Shown: positions 50,306 to 62,294 of the stretch, piece after piece
Position numbering within the stretch: position 1 is the stretch's first letter
Layout: each line of letters starts with the position of its first letter
Assembly: GCA_016801845.1 (NCBI GenBank)
Contig: CM028927.1
Coordinates: 11,248,001 to 11,312,000 of the forward strand
Length of the DNA stretch: 64,000 nucleotides
Direction of reading: 5' to 3'
Source of the DNA: Polydactylus sextarius
Taxonomy: Eukaryota; Chordata; Actinopteri; Polynemidae
Program-made: the position numbers and the translations under genes
The notes under the pieces: generated by a model
What the model saw: only the letters and a program-made list of their open reading frames with translations
What the model was told of the DNA's origin: nothing
Database searches by the model: none

Positions 50306-53300
50306 ATTTGCAACAATACAAGAATAGATGAAGGATGGGAAGAATATGAGAAAGAATAACTGCAAGGTAAAAGTTTCTGCAAGTACAGAATTACAGATCC
50401 TGTGTCATCTTTATTTATTTATTTATTTTACCCTTGGAATCAGTAAAAAAGAAAATAAAGGTAGCGAGGGAAATGAGGCTCACATAACAGTAGATGGAGA
50501 AATAGGGTGACAGGAAGAGAAAAAAAGAAAGAATGAGTGAGGGAGGTAGGAATAACCTGGGGAAGGTTAGATCTCCAATGCAGTATTTGGGTGGAGTTCG
50601 GTTCATGTCTATGGCAGTGAACTTAGAGCGACTTAACTGTAAGGAAGTGCAGGGGGAAAAGAGGGCTATGTGTATTCTTGGTGTGTGTTTGTGAGTGTAG
50701 GACCTCATTAGTCAGATTGGAGATGATGACATTCAGCAGACACAAATCAATACTAACCCCCTAAGACAGCCGCTGTCTCCGTGTTTCTCTCTGTCTCATT
50801 AATCCTTTATACTATGTAGTATCTGCCAGTCAGAGAGGGTTTTAAAGTATCTACAATATATGTTCCTATATATTCGGTTTATGTGTGTATGCATGAGAGG
50901 GGGCTCATTAGGTGCATTCAGGATGATGAGCTGATTGATGAAATCAATAGTAAACATTCTAGTGAAGACATTGCAATAATTCTTCTTCTTCCCAGGCTCT
51001 CTCTCTCTTTTTCTCTCGCTCTCTCTTCTTCCTCTTTTCGAAACATACCAGTTACCGACTGTCAATATGTAAATGCAGGTTAAATTTTACAATTGCAAAC
51101 CCAAGTAATGGCTCACTCTGTGCCAAGTGCTCAAAAACATGCTCACAAGCTTGTATTTCTCAAAATAATGCCCCATGTGCACCATTTCCTCTCTTTTTTT
51201 CAGTTTTTTTTTTTTTTTTTTTTTTATTAGTGAAAGCCAGCGCTTATTTATCCCACTCACTTTTTCTGTTTTAACTGCACGCTTGTTTTTCTGCCCCTCC
51301 TGTACACTGCAGTGGCTTTGCAATGCTAGAGGTCCTCTACGGTTCCATTCAGCCAGCCACCGTTGATGCCAGCATGCTGCAGCTGTAAACCAACCTCACA
51401 AATATTATGGAACATTATTATAATTTAGCATCATTTCATATTTTGACCTACAATTTACTGTGCACAGTGCTCATTTCTACCAAAGGATGAGACCAGAGCA
51501 TATATGCAGAATGTCATATATATATTCAAAAGATTCAAAAGTTGCTCCCTCTGGTCATTTTAAGTGATTATTGTCATTAAAAACAGTAATTATGTTTTCT
51601 GAACATCGTAATCAGAGATAATGTCGTTCTTTGTCCTTTACTCAATAAAATGTCCTACTTTCCACACAGTAGTGGCTTGAATCATGATTTATTTCGCGGG
51701 AGAATAAGATGCTTGTTAAAGACGGTACATTGCAAATCTGTACCTAGATAGAAAACTCAAAAAGTTAGAATATTGAATATTTTGTTATACAATATGTATT
51801 GGCTATACATAAGCCTTAAGCCATACTGTATATCAAATAAATAAATTAAAAATAATAATGGATTTGTCAGTACAATGTTGTATTCTCAGCAGCTGTCACC
51901 TTTTTCAGAAGTTAGCAGGTCATCTAGTACTGCAACAATGTAGTTTAGTGTCATTAACCAGATAACAGATATCAAGTGTGGTCTTGAGAAGATGCAGAGC
52001 AAACACGTGGAATAACAAACAAACTTTACTGCTTATTATTACTAATAAGGTCCACAGACGCAAAGTGAAGAAACAGTACTAGTGTTAATTAGCAAAGTAT
52101 TGGTAGTTGGCTACTTTTGTGTTGTGCTGTGATTCTTGTGCTAGCAGCGATAATTATCTTGGCTCATGTCACTGCATTTGGGGAAATATTGTTTAGTGTC
52201 ATAAGCAGAAGAAACAGTAGCAGCAGTCGCAGCATTATCCCTTACCACTTATGGAAAGACTTGAAGTAATTAAAGTCTAGAACAAAGATTACCACGCCAT
52301 TGGTCAATAATTCAGACCATTGGTACCATATAGAAATATATCATATTTAAGGACTGTTTGAATGAACACTGAAAGAACAGGTCAACTGAGAATGTGTTTT
52401 AAGTTTCAGACTCTAATCACATTTAAGATGAAAAAAGCATTATGGTGGAATAGAATTATCTTGAAAGTAACAATGGATGGAAATGGTATGGGTATAATTT
52501 ATAGCATTTACATTTTCCTAAGAGGGTTTAATGTTCCCTCAGAATTGTAAATGGCTTCAACATTAAATCTATGTTTCCAACAATATGGAAAACAGATGAT
52601 TTCCATTTTCATTTGAATGCATTTGTGCCCTACAGAAACTCCATAAGTCCAGTTTTGAGTCATAAAGAGAATGGCCTACGTAATGATGTGTAGTATGCCA
52701 TTGCTTAAGACTTAGATATTCAGCATGACTTTCTGTATCTTTCTGTTTTATTTTATAAACAAGAAACTCATTCTGTTTTGATACTTTGTGTAATAACTGT
52801 TGCAAAGTGTTGCCTTTGCTGTACTTCTACAAAGGATCTGATGTAACCATCTTTTGTGCTATTAAACTACAGCAGGTGCTCACATACTGCAGCAGGTTCG
52901 GTTTGAAGTTTTAGAGCAAAGCGATAACTGAGGGTGTGTATGCCACTGGGTTACAAAGGTCCATCCCATTCATTTTGTCGAGGAATTAAACTCATAACTC
53001 AGCCACAAAGTTCAACCATAAATCCTGGCATTCACCAACTCATCTTCCTCTACACAAGCTCTTTTTTTTTTTGTTGTTGTTTGGTTTTGATCAGACTCAC
53101 CTAAACCACATTTCTGCTACCCTGACTCTGTACCATCACCCTGGCTGATGCTTAATTCACATCTCACCCAATAATTTCTATACTCAGCATAACTCTCCAA
53201 GACCTTGTCAACTTGAAATGGGCTGGCAAATAAAAATTCGGAAACACTGTTTTAGCCAACAGGTTGACCCTGCTAGTTAAATGGTAGTTTTTAGTTTCAT

Positions 53301-54279
53301 CTGTTTTCTTGGCAACATTGAATATCTGAATGACTGAACTCTGATTTATAGTTTTTAAACAAACAGCTTTACAGCAATGCAGCCATATTCTGTATAGTCA
53401 GTGGTAATTGTTAATCAAAAAAGACTGCATAAATTAATGAAATATTTATGTAGTTTTTGTACATTTTATCTTAACATAAACACAAGTTCTGTTAGGCAAC
53501 ATGCATCCTTGCATAGCCACTATCTTATTTTCTCCCCCATAGCCTCAGAGTTCCCAATAAATCTTTAATGTTTTACAACAGTAGAGTATGATGGTAATTC
53601 TTCTTTTAATTTCATGTTTATCCCTGCTCTGGTTGTAATTTTTGCTCTAGTGGGGGGGCACTAAAAGTGTTCTTCTTTGGACACTTTTATTAAATTCTAA
53701 ATACGTCCCTTTGTGGTTCGAGACAAGTTGGGATAATTAAAATGTCTTCTTTAATATCTCACATTTAAAGTCACTGGAGGCTGTGTTGCATAATGAATTT
53801 AGCAATAAAAAGCAGTAACACACCCTGTATTAGATTTCCTTGAAGTAGGTGTGTGATAATCATTATAACTGTGTGTATTCCTCCACCAGGCGATTCTTGA
53901 ACAATAGTGTAGTGATTAAAACTGACACAGGCACAGTATGAATAGTGATCACAGGTTATTTTATTATTGTTATTTAAATGAATAGTCCTGTGGTCACAGC
54001 AAGTGTTCTGAGAATTTCAATAGCAGCTTAAGCATGACACAGTTGATCGGTCAGAATTAACAAATTAATCCAGTGTCTCTGTAACGTACCCATGTGCTGT
54101 TGTAGTGATCATTCTTGATACGTATAGATGTGATGCTCACATTGTCAGCATCTTTAATTAGTGATTATTCCTCAACATTGGTGTATTATCTGAAGAGTTT
54201 CTGCCACCTGGAGTGGTTTTATTCAATGTTTGCAGCAGAGTGGCACGTCTGTGTCTATCTGTATCTTTCTCACAGTCAT
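49031..54279. other. Intron, minor simple repeats only
   Basis: A compound (TG)n(TA)n lies at 50275-50304, (TTTA)-like repeats at 50411-50429, a pyrimidine patch at 50996-51030 and T22 at 51204-51225. The small inverted pair AAAAGTGT/ACACTTTT (53663-53670, 53681-53688) was noted. No credible gene or recognised repeat family. Confidence 0.5.
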
Positions 54280-54945
54280 GTTCCTCTTCAGCGCTTCCCC
54301 TCCTCTCCCTATCTGATTCCCTCAACACAACAGAACCCACACAGCTCTCACCTTTTCTTGATCAGCCCCATTTGTGTAATGTTTTCTCAAATCTTGCCTT
54401 TGTCTTTTCCATTTATGTGTGTCCCTCTCTCTTACCCCTTTTTCTCCCTTTTGCTCTTGGTCTCTTTCTCTCTCCTTATCTCTATCCCATCATCCCCCTC
54501 CTGCCTCTGACTGACAGTGTTATAAATTGATTTTCAGCCCGGTGTGTTCCCTCTGTCTCTCTCCAGGCATTTCCCTTATTTAGCCTCAACCACTCCAGGG
54601 TATAGTCTAGACCACGGGCTGACTGTCAGTCAGTGGCAGTGTGGAGCAGTCTAATTCTTGGTTGACAAGCATTCCTGACAGCAGGAACCAATGGGACGTT
54701 TCAAACATGCTTACTCTCTCTTGCTCTGTTTCTCTCTGTTGCATTTTTGCCTTTGCTATCTCTCTTTCTTGCTCTCCCTGTCTGCCCCCGCCACTCCACT
54801 CTTGATATAGTCACCCACTTTTTTTTCTTTTTGTTTTTTCTTTTTTTTGCTTTTGATTTGTTCACCTTTCTATCACTCTGTCACACCCGCTTCCCTCTAC
54901 ATTTCTGTCTTCTTTCTTTTTTTCTCTCTCCTCTAAATCCTCAAG
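54280..54945. repeat. Pyrimidine-rich low-complexity blocks
   Basis: Two blocks of mainly C/T on the + strand (54280-54550 and 54715-54945), separated by a normal-composition segment. The 131- and 105-residue frames here are Leu/Ser/Phe/Pro artefacts. Confidence 0.7.
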
Positions 54946-57224
54946 AAAAATGGACAGTTGCAGTCATTTTTCCAGAGCCTATGAATTAACTAACACTGTA
55001 TTTGTGCATCCACATGTGTATGCACAAATACACACACACATCTCATATTGCCTCTGGACCTTGAGCTGCTGTGATCTGAATAATGATTGGATGGTTTGCC
55101 TGTCTGGGATGATCTGATTGGTCAGTTTTGTTCCACTGGGGAAAGCCATTCTTTAATCATAAATGAGAGTCTGTGAGATTAGACGGAATAGCCCTTTAAG
55201 CGAATCTGGTATCACCGAGGTCCCCAGAGATGGAGAGAGAGAGCAAGAGAAGCTGCAAGATGAAAAAGAGACGGACAAACAGAATGACAGACACAGATGG
55301 AGGTAGAGAGATGGAAGAGAATTTAAAGTGCTTTATTTCTTTTCAGAGTTGAACTTAATATCACTGTACAGTTGAGGATAAGAGTAATATGCGCAGGATA
55401 AAAGTAATATTTTATATTACAGAATGTGTGTACACCCACACAGATATGTGTCATACAGAGCCACTGCTAGCACCCCAAGTAGGAGCTGGGGACGCCCAAC
55501 AACCTTGAGGGGTACCATGGGCCCCATTTCAATGAAGAATAGGGTAATTTCACTGTTTCCTCATTTAGCAGTCACCACCATGTGAAAATGACTGTATTCA
55601 TCACAGGGAACCCTGTGGAAAATGACAAGCTTAGCAATTGATTTCACCCTCTCAGAATCATCAAACTTATTTCAGGATGTGTGATGTCAGATTATCTCAC
55701 TGTATGTCACTGTCAGATTTTTATTCATTCATATATTCATTTTGCCCAGGTTTGAATAATATCACCAGGCTGCAGGATGATATGTTTTATGAAAGGTTTT
55801 GGGGAGGGCTAGAGTTTGTCAGCATGCATTAGCCCTTTGGCTACGGACATATAGTGCTGCATCAGAAAATGCGGGAGGCCATTGTGTGGGTGTGTTATTG
55901 CGGGTACCCCTGAGAAGATAAAATGCAAACATCCATTATGAAGGTTCTTCAGATGCAAAGACACTACAGAGAAGATTAGGATGCTTTGGATGGAGGCAAG
56001 TACCTTGACAACATTTTTTTCCAGGACTAGCCTTTGTTTTATTACTACAACCTCCTGCGGCAGCTCCCCTGCTGCACCAACATAGTGGTATCATTGAACT
56101 AGATGTGGAGCCTGCATTTTTCGACCAAGGGAAGCTGAAAAAAGATATTCATCCTGGCCTAATGGAGCTTACTTCACAGGGCTAACACACTCACACCCAC
56201 TGATAGCTCTGAGTATCCAGCACACCTGCTTGATTTTGGACTGTGAGGGGAATCCCATCTGTAGTGTTGTTTGATTTTGTGCTCTTTAAAGTTCTAAAAC
56301 TAGACTTTACTAGCTTTTTAGACACATGTCTCTATAACAAGTGGTACTGTCAAAAATGAGACTTGAAAGTGCTGTGACAATTGCCATCATAAGCCACTTG
56401 TTAAGCTGGGGTTTTTTTTTTTTTGTTTTGTTTTTCTGCACTGTATTATCTAAGGCGTTCAAGACAAGATATTTCTTTGAGGAAAGAGATCAAGCCTATA
56501 TTGCAGACCCGGGTTCATTAAATCCACTCAATTCAAGAAGCAGATTTTCCTCTTTGTCTTTAAGCTTCTTTTATCCAGGCAAAGTTTGCTGAGCACGCAT
56601 GCTCTTTTCCAGCTAAACCCTGTTCCTCATTAGTACCAGTGTGGATATTCACACCTGGGAGCTAACCAGTCCAACCACTGTAGCCAGTCTTTTACTTTTG
56701 TACTTTTGCCAATTAGCGACTCTGTTTAAGTCTTTTTTTTTTTTTTTTTTACACCTGTAGTCTTGATAGGTGGTTTTTCAATAGTATAAAGATATATTCT
56801 ATGTGGAGAATGGCAGCTATGATTACCATTTCAGTGTGGCCTTTATGGATATCTTTGGGGACACTGTTTAATGGCATCAAACAGCTTTTAAAGGTCAGCT
56901 CAAGCCAATGTCTACAGTATTTTCAAATGTTCGTAAAAAATTTTGCTAAATTCTCTTTTTCACAATATATCATTTTGATTTTTTCTTTGCAAGCACATGT
57001 ACTGGTTTGTGATTGATTTTTGCCCATCTCTTGTCCTAATCTCACTTACAGTTAATTTATGTCAAACCAGATTTGGTTCAAAACATATTATCATTAACAC
57101 TAGATAAAAACAAGGAGGCATGAATTGTCAGCCATTTTAGACAAAAGATGGGCTGAATGGCAGCAGGGTGGGTGAGTTCATGGAAAGGGTTAATTAGGAA
57201 GGGCAGGGTTGTGTATGTGATGAT
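54946..57224. other. Intron, nothing recognised
   Basis: Includes a somewhat GC-rich stretch at 55455-55530 of unknown nature, a T run near 56734-56750 and otherwise ordinary AT-rich intron. Frames such as 56341-56592 have no domain signature. Confidence 0.45.
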
Positions 57225-57241
57225 GTGTGTGTGTGTGCACA

Positions 57242-57280
<39 letters not shown>

Positions 57281-57489
57281 ACATGAGGGAGAAAGCAGGG
57301 GAGAGGTGAGAAGGTAGGAGCACTAAGGAAATGGTGGAATGAGTGAAAGGTTTAGGTGGTCAGGGTGTTCATTAAGCTGTGTGAGTGTATGTATGTGTGG
57401 GTGGATGGATAGGGATTTTATTGGTCCATAAAAATAGGTGCACGTATGTGTGTGTGTGTGTGTGAAAGAGAGAGAGAGAGAGAGAGAGA
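57225..57489. repeat. Cluster of (TG)n and (AG)n microsatellites
   Basis: TG at 57223-57237 and 57248-57276, TG at 57448-57464 followed at once by (AG)n at 57467-57489. The minus-strand His-Thr frames are artefacts. Confidence 0.9.
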
Positions 57490-57579
57490 TGTGTAAATGT
57501 GTATATGTTCCTCTGAATCTGGGACCATTTGTGCCTTCCTGTTCTAATGTATACATGTGAAGGTGCTTGTGTCTATGTG

Positions 57580-57585
<6 letters not shown>

Positions 57586-57667
<82 letters not shown>

Positions 57668-57679
57668 CGCGCATGCATG
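57586..57679. repeat. 94-bp alternating purine-pyrimidine array ending in CG-rich sequence
   Basis: (TG)n with one GC step near 57624 continues to 57659, then GCGCGTGCGCGCATGCATG to 57679, with strict purine-pyrimidine alternation throughout. The CG-rich end strengthens the Z-DNA-forming pattern. A pyrimidine-rich tract follows at 57722-57860. Confidence 0.9.
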
Positions 57680-57860
57680 GAGAAGGGCTGTCAGTTTCGG
57701 TCTGGTAGTCAGCATAATTAGTCTCCCTTTTACCCCTGTCTCCTTCTTGCCTTTTCTCTCTCTTCCTCCTCCTGTCTTCCCTCTCTATTCCTTTTACTCT
57801 TTCCTCATCTTTGCTCTCTCCATCTCTCTCCCTATATCTCGTCTTGTCTTCCTCCTGCAC

Positions 57861-59507
57861 TGTGGCCTCTATCCCTGAGTGATGAGTTTTAAATCATCCT
57901 TTCATTTTGCACAATGAATAATGAGGGGAAATCTATCTTTTTCTCTGTGTTTATGCTGCTTTCCATCTCTGTCCCTCTTTCCTTGCTTCACATTGCATTC
58001 ACAGCAAATTGTACCCAGCTATTCATTTTTTAATGCAGTTACCAATTTTATACAAAAACATCAATGCAATATGTTAAATTCAGATAAAATTGTGATGGAC
58101 TCATGCGTCATATCTTGTTGTCTTGTGTGGACTGTGGGCTAAAAAAGTGCAAGATGCATTTCTAATAGCCTAATGAGGCCTCACGCTGTTCTTCACCACT
58201 TAATTAAAAGCAAAGAAGCAGCAAAAATGTAAAAGACAGTCTAACAAATGTTTGCAATGGCTTGAAATTTGTTAAATATATGTTGTTAAAAGGGAAATTT
58301 ACTCTTTAGCATTGCTAAGCATTGCTTTAGCATTTTTTAAAATCACTTCCTCAGTAGATGAACCTATAGAAAACATAGCGAAATTATTATTATTATATAA
58401 GTAAACAATTCCAGAGATTTGATTATGTGCTATAGAAATTAACATTTTAAATCCAAATGAGCGATTTAGCACCAGCAGGCAGATTTAACTGTGTGTTTTC
58501 ATAAAATTCCTGTTGGGAACCGCATGGATCTTTACTTTCTGTCTTGGGCCAAGATAGCAGGAGTAGTTCAATAGATTGTTTTCTTGCTGTGCGGTGCATT
58601 AGGTTTTTTTCTTTTTTTTCTGCAGAGTCTTGTAGAAGAAGAAAAAAAAAAAAAACAGGCAAGGCCAGTGACATTTCTAGCCTTCTGTTTTCACAATGAA
58701 ACAAACACAAAAGTATATGTTGTGAGTGTGTTTGGCAGTTCTAGTATGTATTATGTGTCAGTTTCATTGACATTTGTGGATGTGTATACGTATATGTATG
58801 TCACCTCTCATATGTTTCTGTCTGTCCCTCCCAGTTCTTCAGCATCTCAGCTGTGATTGGTTGTGAAAGGACAGAGATACCAGCTCTTAATTGCAGCTCA
58901 GACTGCCATTGGTCATTATATCCTTCACTGTGATGGTCTTAGAATTGTCTGGGTAAATGAAGGTTGTACAAACACGCACACACACATACATATGTACAGA
59001 GACACACACATTTTTTGGTATGGGCTCTGTCTCGGATAATTGGTTGGAAAAGAATCCGGCGGGATCACCCTGCGCTCCCTGTGGCCCTGACTGCCATGGT
59101 AAATAACGCGGATCATAAACATGAAAGGCAGGGGGATGATCGTCCTGATTTGAGCTTTGCACTCAGAGGAGATCAATTACAGCCCTGGAGTTCAAGGACT
59201 TTAAACATACAGTAACAATAATGTTCAATTAAACCGTTTTATTGGATAAAATAATAAAATAATCCATCAAAGGGATACTGCTGCCACATCAAATGCTATT
59301 GTAGAGCTTTATATTTCTTCCCTTTTAAATTTCTACTGACATAAAACTGAGGATCTAAATTAAAAATTACATATCATAATATGCATGAATATATCACAAA
59401 AAATATCAAATGCAAAAAAACCCCAAACAAAATATCTTCGATATTTTATGATTCACAACGTCATCACTCACCAATATGACAATATAATAGGAAGCTTCTT
59501 CTCTGTT
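57861..59507. other. Intron, no gene seen
   Basis: 58957-58996 is CA-rich. 59045-59205 is unique, moderately GC-rich sequence covered by overlapping frames on both strands that show no domain or splice-bounded structure; it could be conserved noncoding DNA. Nothing else was recognised. Confidence 0.45.
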
Positions 59508-59645
59508 GTGGTGTCCTTGAGCAGGATGATGCTAAATCCCCACCAACTCCAAGGGTTTGTGCTCTTCAAGCTGACTCTGCAGTCTGACTCCCCTGTGGAG
59601 TGGAAGAAGTAAAGTTTCTCCATCGGGGATCGATAGAGTATCGCA
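59508..59645 (+). repeat. 3' part of a fish SINE-type repeat
   Basis: GGTGTCCTTGAGCAGGATG (59510-59528) begins the body motif. It is followed by CTAAATCCCCACCAACTCC and ends in TTTCTCCATCGGGGATCGAT (59613-59632) and AGAGTATC. The order resembles the common fish arrangement of a CCTTGAGCAAG-like body, a CCCC-AACT segment and a terminal CCATTGGGGATCAATAAAGTA-like tail. The tRNA-like head is missing or unrecognisable, so the copy is 5'-truncated or eroded. Orientation is the same as the downstream exon. Confidence 0.55.
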
Positions 59646-59787
59646 AAAAATGCTCTGGACTGACTTCACTCGTGGACATACCAAGGTTTTCATCTAACAC
59701 CTGTGGTGTGTTTGATATAAAAGGATCATTAAGATCAAAAGAAGAAGATAATGATCCTGATGTGAATCGTAAAGTCCAAGGAGATCA

Positions 59788-59865
59788 ATTACATTTACAT
59801 TTTACATTTTAGGCATTTAGCGGGAGCTGTAACCCGTAGAGATTTAGAATAAGTACAGCAGCAGA
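59788..59865 (+). repeat. Degenerate interspersed repeat fragment
   Basis: TTACATTTTAGGCATTTAGC (59801-59820) matches the start of a repeat common in fish genomes that normally continues with a string like AGACGCTTTTATCC and GACTTACA. Here the continuation (GGGAGCTGTAACCCGTAGAG) is strongly diverged, though AGAATAAGTACAGCA at 59847-59861 may be the end of the same core. Class is uncertain. Confidence 0.4.
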
Positions 59866-60828
59866 TTTAGCCTCACTTCTAATTTATTAGTACAAGAAAC
59901 CTGTGAAAGGAAGCACAAAGGATAAAAACAAAGTTGACACCCTTACCGTCTTATCCAAGTTAACAATCCTTTTAAAAATACTGTTTCATCATGATAGCGT
60001 GGACACAGAAAAACCAATCAAATCATTGTACCTGATTATCGTTTACACCGGAACATCAGAAGCATCAAGCACTTACCTATTTTGCACTGACTAACCTTCA
60101 TGCTGTGTGACCACTTGACTCACAGGTTAATCTAAACTATATATGTGTCAAGCTTATGGTAAACAAAATTTAGGAAATTAATGATAATTTTATTTTCTGC
60201 TGAGTAAGTGGCTATGGTGCAAGACTGATGAATCTCCTCACTTAGAAAATAATGAAGATCATTCATTACTACTTAAATATCCAGGATTAGAACATTGTCT
60301 TGGAATCAGCAGTGATGGAGGAGGTGAAGTGTACATTGGGCTGATGTCCTTTGCAGAGAGAAAAGTCAACATAATGCCTGTTGCTGTTGATTTAGTTGTT
60401 AGCTTTGCATCTGCTCCTCTCTTCCTCCTCTTCTCCTTCCTCATCTCCTCCTCCTACCAGCCTGCCACCACAGAGACAGAGCCATAATGAAGATCCTACA
60501 CTAGCTCATTAATATCTATTAGTATTTACCCTCTTCCTCCCTAAAGAAATCATTTACTGTGTTTGATGCTGCTTTGTGTGTACAAGAATTTGTATTTGCG
60601 TCATTGCTGCCGTTTGTACTCAGATGGTTATTTCCAAAAGTAAGAAATTGCTGAGTCATGTGTCGAGATTTTGTTAAAGTTGCCTTACACAGACGTGTTC
60701 TGGTTGTGTTGTCAATAACTGATTTGGAAAAACACAGAAAGAGCCATCTTTTGATCTTGTTGGGGCACAGGGAAAAGATACAAGACAATGTTCTGGCCTC
60801 CTATTGATTTTACCTATTAAGTCAGATG

Positions 60829-60975
60829 GAAGGGTGGCTCAGTGGCAACAGTGTTTTCAGACAGTCGGGGGACCAGGGTTCAAGTACCCCATGCTGAATG
60901 TGTTTGTGAGCTCCTGGGGAGATGTTCTGAAAGAGACCCTGCCCTGTGCCCTCAACATAGAGAATGAAAGTGACA
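60829..60975 (+). repeat. tRNA-like SINE head (A and B boxes)
   Basis: TGGCTCAGTGG at 60835-60845 fits the A-box consensus and GGGTTCAAGTACCCC at 60876-60890 is a B-box/T-arm with a perfect five-base stem. The spacing of about 41 bases between box starts is close to that of a tRNA. The downstream body (60891-60975) does not match the family at 23.5 kb by eye. There is no intact acceptor stem or anticodon arm, so this is a tRNA-derived repeat rather than a tRNA gene. Confidence 0.6.
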
Positions 60976-61114
60976 AGATAATGTTCTTAGCAGTATCATA
61001 AGAAACGTGAAACTGGAAGGCTTTCTGACAAATACTTTGTTCAACAGTTTTGGCTCAGGGTGAGGTATACATACATCACATATATCAGCATCAGAGAAGA
61101 AGGATATATCAGAC

Positions 61115-61420
61115 CAAAGAAGCCGCCCTAGTTCTCAGAAAAGGGACTCAAAAGCATTACTTAAGAGGCAAATGTAAGAGTCTTTACTGAGATAAAAATA
61201 AGGATTCAGGCTAAGGAAAAATCCACAAAGTCCGAAACATGACCAAGATCAAAACAGGCAGGAGATGAATAGAATGCTGGAAAGCTAAGGCAAAGAGTAC
61301 AAATATAACCTGGTAAAGACCAAGTGGAAACAAACTTGTATGTATCCTGAAAAGGTGGCCTTTTAAAAGGAGAGAAGGAGCTGGTCAGGTGATTGTTATT
61401 GTGGGAAGAGCGGGGTGGAC
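61115..61420. repeat. Possible degenerate transposon-derived repeat
   Basis: The order AAAGGGACTCAAAAGC, GAGTCTTTACTGAGAT, ACCAAGTGGAAACAAAC and GGTCAGGTGATTGTTATTGT resembles a family of AC-rich teleost repeats in which a 'GGACTCAAAAGC ... TTTATT ... CCAAGTGGAAACAGG ... GTCAGGTGATTG' layout recurs. Terminal inverted repeats were not found. Identification is tentative and rests on motif order only. Confidence 0.35.
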
Positions 61421-62048
61421 TTGACTAAATGAAGTGAATGAAAAGATGAATGAACAGACTGCAACTCAAAGTTATGGCACAGGCTTTAACCTACTTAGTA
61501 TCACTTTTGCTGATCTGTGGCTTATTTCGACAGTGATGTTAAAGCAATAATATGCTCCAGTTCCAGACTGACACTTTTCAATACTGTTACTGCTAAAAGA
61601 AATAATAAATAGTGGACCACCAATATTGGAGTGTGCCAGTGGGTCAGCACTATTCATTGAATTTATGAAAAAAAGAGTAAATATAGTTTGACTATGTTGT
61701 GCTGACAACTTCAGAGGGATACACAGCAGTAGTATGTGCTTGTGTTATTAAAAGTGCATGTGTGTGCGTGCGTGTGTGTGTGTGTGTTTTATTTATATCA
61801 ATCTTTCTGTCAAACCTACGAAGCCAGCTCTCACACATAACACATACAGCTAAAACACATATTGACTGATGCTAACTACACAGTAAATTTAATATTCTCT
61901 CATTTTTGTGTTCTTTGAACTTCAAATTCTAAGCTTTTATATCAATTCTCTTTCCCTTCTTTCCTGTCCTTCTTTATTTGGAATGGTGGCAAACATTAGC
62001 TAAGTCTATGCTAAAATAACATTTCAAATGTTTTAAATGATTACATTT

Positions 62049-62065
62049 TCCTCTCTCTCCTTTAG
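62049..62065 (+). promoter_or_regulatory. csmd3: Splice acceptor with polypyrimidine tract
   Basis: A pyrimidine run (TCCTCTCTCTCCTTT) leads directly into AG at 62064-62065. A plausible branch-point region, TAAATGATTAC, lies at 62035-62045, at normal distance. This acceptor decides the start of the CUB exon. Confidence 0.9.
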
Positions 62066-62288
62066 GTTTTATCTACACATGTGGCGGTACACTGAAAGGC
62101 AGAAACGGCAGTATAGAGTCACCAGGTTTTCCCTACGGCTATCCCAATGGGGCAAACTGCACCTGGGTCATTGTCGGGGAGGAAGGAAGCAGAATCCAGT
62201 TAATGTTCTTGTCATTCGCCATAGAAGAAGAATATGACTTCCTGTCCTTGTATGATGGACATCCACACCCTGCTAACTTCAGGACCAG
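62066..62288 (+). CDS. csmd3: CSMD3 internal exon encoding the first part of CUB domain 1
   Basis: CSMD3 is a giant neuronal single-pass membrane protein with many extracellular CUB and Sushi domains; it is linked to dendrite and synapse development. This 223-bp exon starts with two bases (GT) completing a split codon, probably Gly, then encodes 73 residues and ends with two bases (AG) of another split codon, probably Arg. It begins FIYTCGGTLKG and contains ESPGFPYGYPNGANCTW and EEEYDFLSLYDGHPHP. These are CUB hallmarks: Cys5 and Cys31 form the first expected disulfide pair, and the acidic residues in EEEYD and the Asp of LYDG match the usual calcium-binding positions. NGS (13-15) and NCT (30-32) are glycosylation sequons. 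The start FIYTCGG and the HPHPxNFRTR end match CSMD3 better than the paralogues CSMD1 and CSMD2 as I recall them. The rest of the domain must lie in a later exon outside the window. Whether this is the csmd3a or csmd3b copy cannot be told. The listed start is the splice site, not an ATG. Confidence 0.9.
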
Positions 62289-62294
62289 GTAGGG
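62289..62294 (+). promoter_or_regulatory. csmd3: Splice donor
   Basis: CAG|GTAGGG at the exon end (62286-62294) fits the donor consensus. Reading through would meet an in-frame TAG at once, supporting splicing here. Confidence 0.9.

Noticed and set aside
60835..60890. Possible tRNA gene
   Set aside because: A and B boxes are present, but no acceptor stem or anticodon arm can be folded, so it is a SINE head.
62037..62237. 66-residue open frame over the CUB exon
   Set aside because: It is in a different frame from the CUB-coding frame, crosses the splice acceptor and encodes no recognisable domain.
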